Shown here piece by piece: positions 23,570 through 36,856 of a stretch of 64,000 nucleotides of DNA. The position numbers and the translations under genes are program-made. The stretch covers positions 782,602,119-782,666,118 of the forward strand of contig NC_081414.1 of NCBI RefSeq assembly GCF_030272615.1, given 5' to 3'. The stretch is from Cryptomeria japonica (Eukaryota > Streptophyta > Pinopsida > Cupressales > Cupressaceae). Within the stretch, counting starts at the first letter, position 1, and every line of letters starts with the position of its first letter. Under the pieces are notes generated by a model. It was not told the DNA's origin. It searched no databases and saw nothing but the letters and a program-made list of their open reading frames with translations.

Positions 23570-25926
23570 CTGTTTTAAGTGAAATGTTAAGGATAGATAT
23601 AATGGGAGAAACTAAGGTTGTTGCCATGTTTTCTAATTTAGAACCCCATCTTAAATAGGAGAACAATAGGAATGGAGGTTAAGAAATATTTCTTATATCT
23701 TGGTCCACATATGGACATTAAAAGTTGTTTGCATATTTTTAGTTCATGCCGACAGGCAGAAACTAATGCATTGGTTGGATGCATTTGATTTTTTTCCTTT
23801 TTCAATAAGCGTAAAATGAATAATTAATATAAAATTATTTATGATAAATATGATTAGTTCATGCCATTCAAATTTCTCAAAATAATCAATCTGCCATCAT
23901 ATCTTAATGGCTTCATATAGCACAATATGATTGCCAAAAAAAATTTATTGTATTTGTCAAAGACCAATTGTATATCATTCAATGCATTGTTAATGCATTT
24001 GCGTGCAATGTTTAGTATTGTGTGTTGGGCTTGTTTGTCTATTGGTTCTAAACGTTTTAGTAATCAAACATTCTAATAATCTGAGGAATTGTTGAGGAAC
24101 TATTGGTATGAATCTTGAGACTCTGAGTTTCAATATTAACTTTTTTTAGCTAACAATAGATGTAAGTTGGCATTTTTTTGTTCTTGTTACATTGTTGTGA
24201 CTTTTCCAAATTGTGAAGGATATTGGTTGTTCACCATTGTGAAGGTTTGTGGTCCCCTATAAATATATCAAAACATACAATCTTAGCAGCAGGCAACTAA
24301 GTGAAGTAGGATACCTTTATTTCAGTACCAGAGAATCATGTTTAGGTAACCCTAGTTTTTGGTCCAAAATCTACACAATCCTTGGAACCTTCATTCATGT
24401 CAGGAACAATACAAAGAAATTTAGCCTAAACAAAATCCTCAAATTTCTAGACCTCTGCTCAGATTTTTAGATTTTCTCCCTTAAAAATCACTTTGTTTTC
24501 TTCCTCAAAATGACTAAAATAATATCAAAACCACTTTGTTTTCTTCCTCAAAATGAGTAAACTAATATCAAAATTCCTCCTCTCTTAGGAAAAGAGAGAG
24601 AAGATCTCAAAGCTTTTTCCTTGAAACTCAATGAACCAGGAGGTCTGACCCCTTTTCTTTTTATGCACTGCACATTTCATTGCATCTCTGCAGTTGCTCT
24701 TTTTTTTTTTTCTTATAATGGTTTTTTTGTTTTCTTTTTTTTTTTCATCGGTAAGTGATGGGGAAATTTGCACATGCACACACCAACTAGACTAATCAAC
24801 ATACTACACTAAAGGAAGGGCCATAAGGAAATAAGCATACTATGGTATAGGGACGCTCAATGTAGTTAGTTGCTAATCAAACAAATTATAAAATACCTAT
24901 TCAAGACTTATTTTTCTTTTCTTGTTAATTTACAAGTATTTCATGGGCTATGTTCTATTAACATAAACCCCAAATAGTAAAAATTAGAAACAAGAATTAA
25001 CTAAGGTGTCATATTACACCTATCCCAAACTAGAATAACTCATTGAAATTATATTTCCATTTTTTATACTAGGTAGAGAAGAAGCTAACGGTGACCGAAA
25101 TTCCTCTTTTTATTCACATGTTCAAAGAGCAATGCAAATGGTCCTAATTGAAAAACCCTCCAAAAATTAAAGGAAGAAACCCCCAAAAATGATATGCGTG
25201 TCGTACATTCAAACAAGAACCTATAAACTTGGTGAAATGGCCGCTAAGCCCCCATGGATTCCTCCACCATGCAACATCCAAACCCTATATTTCTAAGATT
25301 TGTAAACGTAGTTTTTCTTGATAGTCTTTTGGGCATGCTTACCTATGATGATCTTTCCATTTCCCTTGATCTTGTACTTATATATAGCGATTTTTTTGCC
25401 CTCATCAGTCTTGTGATTCAAACTTGAGATCTTATGAGACAAAAGCAATATTCTATAGTTTTCTAATAGAGACCACTTGTTCAACTACCATTGCACACAT
25501 TCCTTAGAAAAAATTGACTCAATTCCTATTATAAACATATCACATCTAAATTATATATAATTTATAACATTTTGACTTACAACATTTGCAAAAGTACAGA
25601 AGCCAATTATCACACTGTGCCCTTGTTTCAAGATTACACAATCTCTAATCACAACATTAACCCATAATTGAACCCCCGACTCATTAAATAAGGAATAATG
25701 TAAATATGGGTAAAATTGTACCTAAATGGCATGGATCATGTAGAGAACTATCCTGATGCTTAGGTACTAGCAAGAATGGAAGACCTACAAAATGAGCTTC
25801 GAGAAATAAAAATTAGTGAAGACAAAAGCAGTGGTAGTTGTGATTAAATATCTTTTCTACCTAAGCTCAAGGTAGTCATTCAATTGGATGTGGACTTTCT
25901 TTTTTTTTAAATCAATTGGACTTGTA
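23570..25926. other. Spacer, no gene recognised
   Basis: AT-rich host or decayed repeat sequence. It contains a 43-bp tandem duplication (24488-24574), where 'cactttgttttcttcctca' occurs twice, and a long pyrimidine tract (24687-24747). Open frames are short and featureless. Confidence 0.55.
24488..24574. repeat. 43-bp tandem duplication
   Basis: 'cactttgttttcttcctca' begins at 24489 and again at 24532. The two units differ at only a few positions. Confidence 0.85.
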
Positions 25927-25931
25927 AATTA

Positions 25932-26273
25932 TGTAAAATTTTATCTAAACCTGCACAAGAGTATCTAGCTGAAAAATAAGAACGCAACTTGCAGTATAAC
26001 ATAAGAGAAAATTGAGAGAAGAATAAGAAACAAATTGTTTCATTTTGATTTACACATGAATGAATTACATAATATAGAGCCTTCATCAAAACAAAAAAGT
26101 GAAGGAAAAGCAAGAATAAAACTGAAAAAATAGAGATATTCCTTAGTTAGCTTAACAACTAAGCAAACAACATAATTATCTGCAAAACATTGATAAAACA
26201 AATTGTGGTGTTTGTTATCCAATAAATACACACACACAAAATAAAAAACCAGCTACTGTATATTGTGCTAACA
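25932..26273 (-). repeat. I 3' LTR
   Basis: 342 bases. It aligns with 27651-27955 over most of its length, with a 5' insertion ('taaacctgcacaagagta') absent from the partner. Confidence 0.88.
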
Positions 26274-26652
26274 TGCCCCCTTAAGTCTAACTAAGGAGAC
26301 TAAAGCCTAAGGAAAGCAGAGAGGAAAGAGGGAAAACCCACTGGGAACAAAACCACCCCTCAAAAAGAAACACTAAATCTACATGGTAGCTTCTATGCTA
26401 CAATGTCCTTCACCCTGAGAAAGTCTCGCAGAAAGTGAACTCATTTCCACCTCCACAAAGAAGAGAAAGAATGTCAATACAAAATGTAGCCTAGCGAATG
26501 CTATAGTAGGTTCCTTTGTAACAAATGATGCCTCTTCCTTTTGGAAGATAGAAACCTCGAGCTATCAAACTGTTGAATTCCCACTCAAGTGAAGGGTATC
26601 AAGGGATCAAAATGAATGGTTCTGAAAAAAGCTCATATTTATCCAATCTGAA

Positions 26653-27441
26653 CTAGCGACTCTGCCATACAAGACTCAAGAACAGTGACCACTGAAGTTT
26701 GATATTTTTCAAATGTGAATCAGGATGTGGCAAGATAGTAGGATGGATTGGCTGAGCGAGAACAAGAGAATCCAAACCAAAAGAATATGTATCTCGATGT
26801 GAGCTGACATTGGAGAGATGGCATGCATCCTCAATATTGTCATCATGATCAAGGAGAGATTCAACAAACAAATTATAAATGTCTAATAAGATGATATCGC
26901 TCTCATCATGAGGACAAGAATGAACATGTTGAAGAGAATCTGAGGTAGCATTCGAAGAAGCCAAAATCTTTATCAAGCTAGTAGGTGGAGGGGGTTGAAT
27001 AGACGTCGATACTACAGGTGTAGAAAGACGAAAATCAGGAGGAGATGTCTCTATGTAATCAAGACAATCAAGACTCTTCCAGTAAGTGATTTCCTCTTCA
27101 GTGTCATCATCATACATAGGACCATAATCATTATCAAGGGAGAGAAGTATGTCTATAGTTAGATCATCTGGGAATGGAGGTTCAATGGGATCTCCATACA
27201 TTTCTCATAAAGTGGCCCAAAGAGTGTGAGGGCACTCAATGTGTGATAGAGCCCATGATGTGTGTTCCCCAACACTTAAACCAATTAATCCTAAGACATG
27301 ATCATTTCTACTTTCCCATGTAGTTTTTTTCCAACAAGTACTTAGTTTTGGAATAAGCCCATACAAATGTGGCAATAAATGAATCCATTCACACTGCTTT
27401 AGGATTCCATCACACCAAGACTTGTAGTTTCCTTCTTCCAA
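26653..27441 (-). pseudogene. I gag-like reading frames
   Basis: 27205-27441 encodes 78 residues starting 'MEEGNYKSWCDGILKQCEW', like the N-terminal 'NYxxW' segment of copia gag. 26653-27201 (182 residues) follows immediately and is acidic and Pro/Ser/Asp-rich, with no recognised domain. They lie after the primer site, where gag belongs. The link to gag is weak beyond the first piece. Confidence 0.45.
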
Positions 27442-27638
27442 AGTAATAACAGATGGATGATATTTTATTCCTAGTATAGACTTAGATTACCCCTTTTTGG
27501 AACTTTATTTCAGTTCATGAATACATAAACAAAATTAACAGACAACCCTCAAGACAATGAATTTTTTTATTCTAAAACATCTCCAACCTTCAAAAACTAC
27601 AAACGATTGTTAATGCATCTTCTTCCCCACACCCTTGC

Positions 27639-27650
27639 ACTCTGATACCA
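27639..27650 (-). other. I primer-binding site
   Basis: Minus strand TGGTATCAGAGT, directly next to the LTR at 27651. It matches the tRNA-iMet-type site in 11 of 12 bases. Confidence 0.85.
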
Positions 27651-27955
27651 TGTAAAATTTTGGATCTAGCTGAAAAATAAGAACACAAGTTGGAGTATAA
27701 CAAAAGAGAAAATTGAGACCAGAATAAGAACAAAATTTTTTCATTGATTTACACATGAATAAATTACATAATATATAGCACCTTCGCTAAAGCAAAAAAA
27801 TGGAACTAAAAAAATATAGATATTTCTTAATTAGCTTAACAACTAAGCAAACAATACAATTATCTGTAAAACACTGATAAAACTGATTGTGATGTTTGTT
27901 ATCCAAGAAAAGCACAGAGAAACAAAAAAACCAGATATTGTAGGTTGTGCTAACA
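27651..27955 (-). repeat. I 5' LTR
   Basis: 305 bases, ending 'ggttgtgctaaca' at 27955, matching 26273 of the partner LTR. Confidence 0.88.
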
Positions 27956-27960
27956 AATTG

Positions 27961-30030
27961 AAAGGTAACTTGGTTCAAATAAAAAAGAACCACTCTCCAT
28001 CTAGATGGTTATTTTATGCAAACCAATTATCTTCACTCTTCAAGGGACAACATCTTTTCCTTCGCCGCCTCCCTTTCATTGCTCTCATCTAGCAGATTTA
28101 AACTTCTTTAATTTTTGCCATCACATGAACCAAGCTGGCCCTTAGGTCATGCGCTCTCCTCTCTTCCTAGTGTTGGCTTCTCTCCTTTTAGACAAATAAT
28201 ATTTTGTTGATTTCTTTTAGACAACTAGGCAACACGTGTTAAGTAAATCTTTAAGATGAAACTATAGGATGCCCTCCAAGTTATGTCTTGAATGCAAAAT
28301 GTGGAAGCCTTGATAAGGCATGTGAGCTATGCTACAAGATACCATAACATGAGAGCTACAACCCCTGTGCCCTTCCTCCAGCAAAAATCATAGCGAAATT
28401 CCCTTGTGGCATATATCTTGAGTATATATTTTTATTTTTATCTCGATACGCCTCGGTTTAGTAAATATTGTGCTATAGGGATTAAGGTAAATTGCACATT
28501 ATATTTGATCATAAAAGATTTAGGTAAATTGCATTGTCAAGTCTGCATTGACTATATCCTATATTGTATATTTTTCTTTGACCATACAATAATACAAGCA
28601 TATGAGCATACTATTTGGATAATGTTTTTCCTCTTCACTTATTGTGTCTAGTTGAACATGATATCTGCAGACTATTATAGGAATTTTGCATTAACCATAT
28701 CCTGGTATATTGATTCCACAATAGACATAAGGAAATAAAATGAAGAATCATATGCCTCATACATAAGTAACATCTCATAATCCTTTTACTCCCCTTTATT
28801 TTTCTACATCATTTGTGGACAATTCCATTCGATAACTCAATGATCTCAAGTATTTTTATTGAAATTTTCTATTATGCAATTCATTTCGAAGCTATTATAT
28901 TTTAACAATGTCTTCATCATCAAACATTTAGAAATTCTATTAGTTTATGTTGTTTAGAAGTTTTATTTAATAGCAGTTGCATTTGTCTTCTATTTTGTCA
29001 TCTTGTTCAGTTATGATTGTTTCTAGATCTTGTTATCGTATTTCTTCTATTCTTATTCTATGTATGTGCACTACAATATTTTGTATATGGCAATTGCATA
29101 GTTTCCTTCTAATAAGTAACTTTTGGGTTCTTAAGATTTTTTTGAAGTTTGAAGATCAACTAGAATATGATTGGCAAAGTATTAAGAATATACTATAGAT
29201 TTAAAAACTATCCATGAATTAGAAATTAGGGTGCTAGTTGCATCCTACTTTATTTTTCTGTAGATATTTGACAAATAAATCTAATTTCCTATCATTTATT
29301 GCATATGGTCTTATAGATCTACTTATTACAGATCCAAATATTTCCCAATTTAGCATTGAATTTATTTTAGTTTGACATTTACTTAGCTTAATTCATTTGT
29401 TAAATTAGTTTTCAATTGCGGATCTACTCTAACGTTGTTGTTACCTAACATTTCACCATGTTTGAAAGGTACGATACCTTTCATTTAATCTTAAATAATT
29501 TATAGCCAACATAATTCAATTGTTAGGGTAATATATCTTTATAAAATCTCTACTCATTGAAGATTTCTCTTTATTTTCATATCATAAAAGAATTCTTTAT
29601 GTCAATGATTCAATATTCTTCCAAATGTTTATTTTTTGGATCAAATTTGCCAGATAATTTTTTTCCCTAATTTAAGCTTCTTCCATATTCAATGTAAACC
29701 AAATGTAATTAATCATACTTGGTTTCTTGAACATTGTCTTTGATCCAAATATTCATTTATGAAGAATCTATATCAGCTTTTGCCATAACCCAAATGTGCT
29801 AGTATAGTTCAAGCTACAAAACATACTTGAATAACACTCCTCTCCCTAATTTTGGTGGCTATAAACATTGTCATGACACTATTTACTTTTTGACATAGCA
29901 GATAAGGAACTATGGAGCGACACCACAAAGTTGTATCCTCTAGGTATTTTTTACAAGTAACAATAACTAACATTTGCATTCAAACAACTGCTACCATTTT
30001 AATTTCTCAATTACAAAATGACAAGCTTAG
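27961..30030. other. Spacer, no feature recognised
   Basis: About 2 kb of AT-rich sequence with only short open frames. It may include the 5' flank of the Helitron-like element, but I could not find a terminus. Confidence 0.5.
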
Positions 30031-30036
30031 AGAAAA

Positions 30037-33000
30037 ATGAGAATTAACAAAACCTACAAATCACAAGTGGAAACATATGAGTGTATAGTGAACACTACTA
30101 CTTGTGATACTAAAAATGTGCCAAAACACAATAGACGGGATTTCAAATACAACATTGGTGGTTGCTTGTTTGATTCACTAGAACTCCTACTAGAACATCG
30201 AATCACTTCCATACAACTACAAAATGGTGTGATTGACCATTTCTTATGCTACCTTGCAAGATATGACATAGAGGCAACTCACTAATTCAACTTTGAAATT
30301 CACCGTGAAATTTTGTTTCAAATGAACCATATTCAAGATAGAGACACTTATCTATGACACATATGATTGTCTGGAAAGACAAAAATAATAGACAAAGAAA
30401 GAGGACTATGCACAGATATTTTTTGTATCCATTGGGTCTCAAAATGGCTAAATATACAAACATGTGTTTAGTCAATGACAACAGGTAAAAGCAATTGCAT
30501 TTCATTGCATCATCAAACATAAAATTTTATTGTTTACTCCTCCATGATGCTAATCCACTTTCAGGGCATTTTGAGCCACTTTTACAAATAGAAAACAAAA
30601 ATACCAAATACAAAGGAAAGGTAACATTGCGAAGAGTTAAGAGAACAATCAGAGATAAAATTGCACATCCATGTTCTATGTAAAAAGACATGCAACAACT
30701 ACAAGCTACTAACATTGGTTCAAACCAAGATAGAAAACCTAAAAAATTCAACACCACCAATATGGCAACAATTAAAAAAACCAAATCTAACAATCTAAAC
30801 CCTCACTCACCAATACCACTTCATCAACTAAAAATGCAAATTAGAACCCACAAGCTTATAGATGTTGAAATAATTCTACAGTACAAGTGGCCACAACAAA
30901 TAGGAAACAATCACTCATTTGAATAAAAATCTAAGACAAAAACCAATTTGTTGTCATCGGTAGAAATATTTGAACAAATAATCCAAGACACACCTAAGTA
31001 TACTTGTTCAATTTTCCTAATTTCACGCTTAGAAAAAGACACCTAGATATTTAAGGACAAAGAAATGAACACTTATCAAACTCTACTATAGTTTGAAGCT
31101 CCTATAATAGGAAATACAATATGCAAAATTTGTAACAATGCATTACAATAGCATATGTTACCAGAATATTCAATGCCACACAATATTTGAAGTAATAAAT
31201 CATTGCAATATGTAAAACTTCTCTCGCAACTAGAAGAACGACTAATTTCACTTAGAATTGAATTTGCAAAATTCTGGGAACTAGGACATAGAATATCATA
31301 GTTAGGCTTGAGTGGCTCGATTATTAATGTCCTTGCAAACATAGACATAATACAAATAACACTACCACAATCTATCAATAACACAACAACAATTACAATT
31401 TTTTCTAAAGAGGCACATGGAGTGCAAAAATGCATTTCAAAAAGGAATGGTGTGACCAAACATTATAATGCAAGCTCTCATACAACTATCAAGAACACTA
31501 CTTCACAAAATGCAAAATTTGCAAATTAGGCAAGATTGGGAGGAAATCCTACAAAACAACTCGAATAATCAAGAAAAAAATGAATTAAATGAAAGTGATA
31601 CTGACACAAATAGTGACACAAAATAAGAACATCCATCAAAAAATTTGATACATGGATTCACTGAATCTAGATGCATTCACCAAATGCAAGATAAAATACT
31701 CAAGATTGCACCCGCACAAGACAATTATGCAATAGGTATTTTCTAAGATAAATATGTTGAAGAAATAAACTTCCCAACACTTTTGTTTAGTAGTCCATGT
31801 GATGATGATATTCTTAAAAATTTTACAAACCAAAAGATTGCACAATGGAAATTGTTAAGCTCACAAAGAAAATTATCATATCGCACAACCAACCTATTCT
31901 TCAAAACCATCAAAGCACTTATACAAGTCTTGTCAACAATGTGGGTCAAGATATGAAAAGGACAACTTAAAGGTAGGAAACTACTTGGAAAAGACGTCAA
32001 ACAAAAGCCAAACCTAGAAAAATGATAAAATCAAATATTGGCTACATTGATTTCAAAAGAATAATAATTTCTCTAGATTAACTTTAAAAATTGTCTTTGC
32101 AATGATCTGACAACTAGGACTATTAACTTTATTCCTTACATTCACTAGCACAGAGCACAATTGGGGACCCTTGATGACAACTCTACAACATCTATATGAT
32201 CTACACTACTCCAAACTAGAACAACAGAGAACCATTACTCAAACCCAAAATCAAAAATCCCAACTTATCAAGAAAGATCCAATAACATGTGCACAATACT
32301 ATATGAATAGGATAAATGCAATGAAAAACAATTTTTTTTTTAATAAGACTTTTTTTGGATACATCATAGACTAGTTTTCTAGTAACTGGATTTCAAAATC
32401 TAGGTAATGAACATAACCATTTTTTAATATGGATCAAAGATGCACCAATCTACGGGAAAGCTACCTCTAAAGATATTGTGCACTTTATTGAAAAGTATAT
32501 TAATTGTAGCAAAAAACACTTAGACCCTGCAGTAGCATCTTTACATAAGTATCACCACACAGAGCAATGTAGGAGAAAGAAAAATACAAGTTGTAAATAC
32601 AACTTTCCATTTCCACCAATTCAAAAGACAACAATACTTGAACCATTGTTAGAAAGAAATGAAAAAATAATCTCAACTGCTACTAAGATCTACTCAAAAT
32701 TGGAAGTAGCAAATTACGATGCCATCTTCACTGTACAAGGGTTCTTAGATGAAATCCAAATAACTAAGCATGAATATATCATAGCACTAAGGTCCCACAA
32801 TTTATAGACCAATGCTATTACTAAAAACAAAGCCCTCACAAATATGGAACAATAGTTTCGCAAGAGAAATGCCCCAACTATGGAAAGCCAATATAGATGC
32901 ACAATTTTTACTCAACACATATGTCACAGTGATGCATTGCAGCTCCTACATTGCAAAAGTAGTTAATTCAATGATGCGTCCATTCAGTACAAAATATTAA

Positions 33001-35040
33001 GATCATAAACACAAAAATATAGATGCCATCAAAATTGTAAGAAAACTTTGCACTGCACTACTAAACTTACAACAAATGTCATCACAATAGGCTACTAACA
33101 TTGTCTTGCCACTGCCACTAAATTACAACTCATGAAAATGTGTATTCATTGACACAAGGCCTGACAATGATAGGACATTTATACTAAAACCTCACAAATA
33201 ATTAATCAAAGAACTAGATGGATCTGAAAAAGATTATTTTTAAATATCTAATCAACTACTACCTTGAATGACCAGTCACAGTTGCTACAATATGCCTTGC
33301 ATAATTTATTTCTAGCTATAACAAAACTGGTAATAAGATCAAGAAAAAAGGAAAACTAAACATAATAATGTTTATCAGTTACAACAAGCATATTGACATA
33401 GGAAAACTATTATAGAGAATAACTAGTGCTCTTTGTGCCATTTACAATAAATGAAAGAACATTGTAAAATAATTTTCTCTCATGTGAAAGTGCATATTCA
33501 CTCCATGAGAAAATAATTCAAGCAAACTACACAAAATTTTCATAGTCCGCTTATCCTACATGGGTTGGCATTGATAAAACCATTGATGAACTGAAAATTG
33601 GAAAGGCTAACGATACGAATAAGCCCTATGTACCAAATACACCTAGACAAGAAGAGTTATATGATATAGGAGATGATATTGAAAACACAAAACATAAAAG
33701 CAGGAATGCAATCATTCATAGTGCATTCAAAATAGCTCAAAATACACAGATCATTGTTAAAAATGAGTATTACAGATTAAGAGAAATGATAAACACAAAA
33801 ATGTCAAGAAATTGTCAAAGACATTTCCATTAAAAAAAATGAAAAACATTCAAATGCCATTGCATTTGTTTCTCACTAGTGGAGTAGGAACTGGAAAGAC
33901 TTTTACAGCAAGGGCCATCTACCAAGCACTTCTTCACATCTAAACACCTCCATGGATAACGATCTAGACAAACCAAAAGGATAGATAACTGCATATACAA
34001 GGAAAGAAGCATTCAACATAAGTGGAACTACATTGCATTTGACATTTCACATACCTATCAACAAATTAAACTTTGTACCACTTAACACTAAGAAACTTGA
34101 TGTCAAAACATTTTAGCCAATCATGTATCCTTCTAATTAATCAAATTTTACTAGTTAGTTCAAAATTGATCTGATACATTGACAAACGTTTACATGACAT
34201 AATGCAAGAACCCACCACCTCCTTTGGTGTTATAGATACAAATATTCTATGGCAACCTCTACCAAAAACTACTTGTACTTGACTCGGATATCTTTAATAA
34301 TAAACCCACTTCTATAGAATTGCTCCCATATAATTTTTGGATAGACAATGTCAAGTGCCTCATACTAAGAAAAATAGTGAGACAAAAGGATGATATTTTC
34401 ATCTCAATCCTCAACAAAATACTCATAGTAAAACAAACAGATAATGACATTGAATATATTAATCAACATTTTTTAAAGGAGCCACCATTTGAACCAACAC
34501 CACCTTTCCTCTTCTATAGAAAATGTGATGTAAACGAGCACAACAATAAAATGCTAGCAAAAATTGTAGGAGATATGAGTGTCTTTCATGCATTGGATTA
34601 ACAAGAAACAAATACAAACACTATTCCTCTATATGACCACACCACTACTCTACCACCCCAAATTCACATGAAACCAAATATATTAGTTAAGATATATGAA
34701 GGCAATTACAATACTCAAGATGGTCTTGTCAATGGATTAGATGGTATTTTCAAATTTTATACAAACACAATGACCATGACATCATTTTGATTCAAGTCAT
34801 CAATCTAAAAGTTAGAGTACAACAATGTAATAAATTTGCCCATTGTTATGCTTCTATTCACAAAGAATAGACTCCACTATTTCGTGTAACTAAATCTATT
34901 CAAAAAATACATAGAGGGACAAACACTACAATTAGAAAATAGTTCCCAATTCAAACATCGTGTACAAGCACTATACATCGATCACAAGGTCTTACAATGG
35001 AGTCCATGACATTTGATCCAATTCGCATTATACACCATGG
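30037..35040 (+). pseudogene. Helitron-like Rep/helicase (RepHel), decayed, with OTU-like start
   Basis: Rolling-circle transposase relic, plus strand, with many stops. In order: 30037-30285 has 'YNIGGCLFDSLELLLEH', like the catalytic Cys segment of an OTU protease. 31090-31380 has a C-x2-C pair and 'LLSQLEERLISLRIEFAKFWELG', like the DUF6570 region of Helitron/PIF1 proteins. 32260-32800 is the Helitron Rep part ('DPITCAQYYMNRINAM'), with HUH read as H-N-H at 32412-32420 within 'FLIWIKDAPIYG'. The helicase has Walker A GVGTGKT (33881-33901), 'IVRQKDDIFISILNKI' (34371-34420) and the late motif 'HRSQGLTMESMTFDP' (34977-35021). Termini not found. Confidence 0.8.
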
Positions 35041-35200
35041 CTAGAAAGCTAAGAATGGGTCCCAGCAACAAGGCCTGATGCGGTACCCAAGTACAAAGAA
35101 ATCTCTATAAAATGGAGAAAAAGGAGAAAACCCATTGGGAAAAAACTCCTCGCCTAAAAGAGATGAAATCATGCTAAACAAACATGAAGGAAGCAAGGCC

Positions 35201-35473
35201 TCACAAAGACCCCCCAAGGAAAACTTCCTTCACCTCAAGCATGGAGAGCAATTGAGGGTAGTGTGGAAATGCCAAAGGTTTTGTGAAGATGTCAACAACC
35301 TGTTCCTCTATAGGAATGTGCTCCAAGGTGTGTGAACCATATTGAATAAAATTCCTGATGAAGTGTATATGGATATTAATATGCTTCGTCCACTGATGCT
35401 CCACTGGATTGCAGGAAATGTGTAGAGCACTCTGATTATCACACCAAAGAAGTGTGGCACTATGTGTAGAGAA
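35201..35473 (-). pseudogene. Copia RNase H C-terminal fragment
   Basis: About 90 residues on the minus strand: 'WCDNQSALHISCNPVEHQ', 'TKHINIHIHFIRN', 'VVDIFTKPL'. These are the end of a Ty1/copia RNase H. It stops where the plus-strand copia fragment begins (35474), so two opposite copia ends abut. It comes from a different family than A. Confidence 0.88.
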
Positions 35474-35867
35474 CTTAGAGAGCATCTTGGGGTTATACCC
35501 TCACTGGTACAGACTTAGATAGTTAGAGCATGGCATCAGACTAACAGGAATTAACAAAGAAATATTTTTCCGTCTTTAAAGAAGGAGAGCTACTTCTCAG
35601 GGGGAGTAAGTTGGTTATAACAATTGGTATTTGTAATTAGTTCTATGAACTGGTTGTATCTAGTTTTTGTATTGCTTTGGCATTTGATGTCAAAGGGCAA
35701 GTGATATCTATGGAGAAACACATTATATTTCGGAGAGATATTATGTATTTTGATTCTTGGTAATTGATCTCTTTGGGAGATTATTCGTTTTTGGTTTTTG
35801 GCATTTCTGCTTTGGCACTTAGATGGTTTTTCCATGTTGTGTTGCCATCAATGCCAAAGGGGGAGAT
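35474..35867 (+). mobile_element. 3' internal end of another A copy
   Basis: Matches 57233-57627 of A: the pol C-terminus ('LGVIPS'-type), 'ttctcagggggagta', and the polypurine tract next to the LTR. It lies upstream of A's first LTR, so that LTR also serves as the 3' LTR of a truncated copy. Confidence 0.85.
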
Positions 35868-36847
35868 TGTTGGTATTATGGATGTGTTGCATTAGTTTTG
35901 TCATTCATGTCAACACTTGTCAATGCTTATCAACACTGGAGATCTTTGATTATGTTCACTGGCATGTCCAATCTCTTATGCACAATCATCAATATCTAGT
36001 TCATCGATAGGTTATATTGTTCACTCGCACAGAGGATGACTTTTTATCATCTAGAGATTACTTGGTTATGTCAAAGACATGGATTGGACACTTGGTTTTG
36101 GTGTGGTTATTGGTCTAATCGAGTTTGCTTATTTGTTGTTACCAGCAAATTGGTCTAGGTAATGGACCGGCAAGTGTTATCTATTCCAAATCAACATGGT
36201 AGGTTATGTAGATGATTTATTTATTGGTTATTATTGTAAATACATTAATTTGACATGATGCATAGGAAAAAGATAGGGAATGTAATAGGTATTACAAGAT
36301 TATAATATTCAGTATATACGAATATAAGAAGAGCTATACACGCAGACATCATTTGAAGGTTCAGGGAAGGTATGAAGAAGATAATCAGAGCTTAACTAGT
36401 ACTGAATCCAACATATGAAGATGCTATTTTGAGAAATGCATTATCATTAGGTTTAACCATCCAACTGTAGTCAATGTGACTCCCATTTTGTGATTGAGTC
36501 ATGAGCTTTGGCTAGTTGGCCTTTCTGCATGCGCAGACCCCATTTGTAAACACATACTATTTGCAGTAGTATCATCTAATTGTCGTTAAGGTTTCCCACC
36601 ATGGTTTTTCCCATTACAGGGTTTCCACATACAAATATCCATGTTATGTGTTGTGGATGTTATTTGTCTTCCTCTTTCATGCATTAAACTTCACTGGTAC
36701 TATAATTAACTATTAAATTGTCAACCGACATTAAGTTTGGTTTACTAGTATTATGAATTAATTTTTATTAAGTTATATTTGAGTTGAAATTAATAGACAA
36801 CTGATTCAGCCTCCCCCCCCCTGCTCAGTTGCCTCTGGGAACTAACA
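35868..36847 (+). repeat. A first LTR
   Basis: 980 bases, collinear with 57628-58719 apart from about 112 bases present only in the latter (58027-58138). It ends in a C-run and 'ggaactaaca'. Confidence 0.92.
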
Positions 36848-36849
36848 AT

Positions 36850-36856
36850 TGGTATC
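36850..36856 (+). other. A primer-binding site, left half (split by B)
   Basis: TGGTATC at 36850-36856; the rest, AGAGC, is at 45219-45223 after the duplicated GTATC (45214-45218). Together these are the tRNA-iMet-type site two bases after A's LTR. B's insertion here separates the LTR from the coding region. Confidence 0.9.

Larger units (their letters stand above)
25932..27955 (-). mobile_element. I: small non-autonomous copia-like LTR element (2.0 kb)
   Basis: LTRs at 25932-26273 and 27651-27955, both TGTAAAATTTT...GTGCTAACA on the plus strand. The primer site at 27639-27650 reads TGGTATCAGAGT on the minus strand, and the polypurine tract at 26274-26286 (minus) touches the other LTR. Flanks are AATTA (25927-25931) and AATTG (27956-27960), a TSD with one change. 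The 1.4-kb interior has only a gag-like piece and no protease, RT or integrase. Size is between TRIM and LARD elements. Confidence 0.88.
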
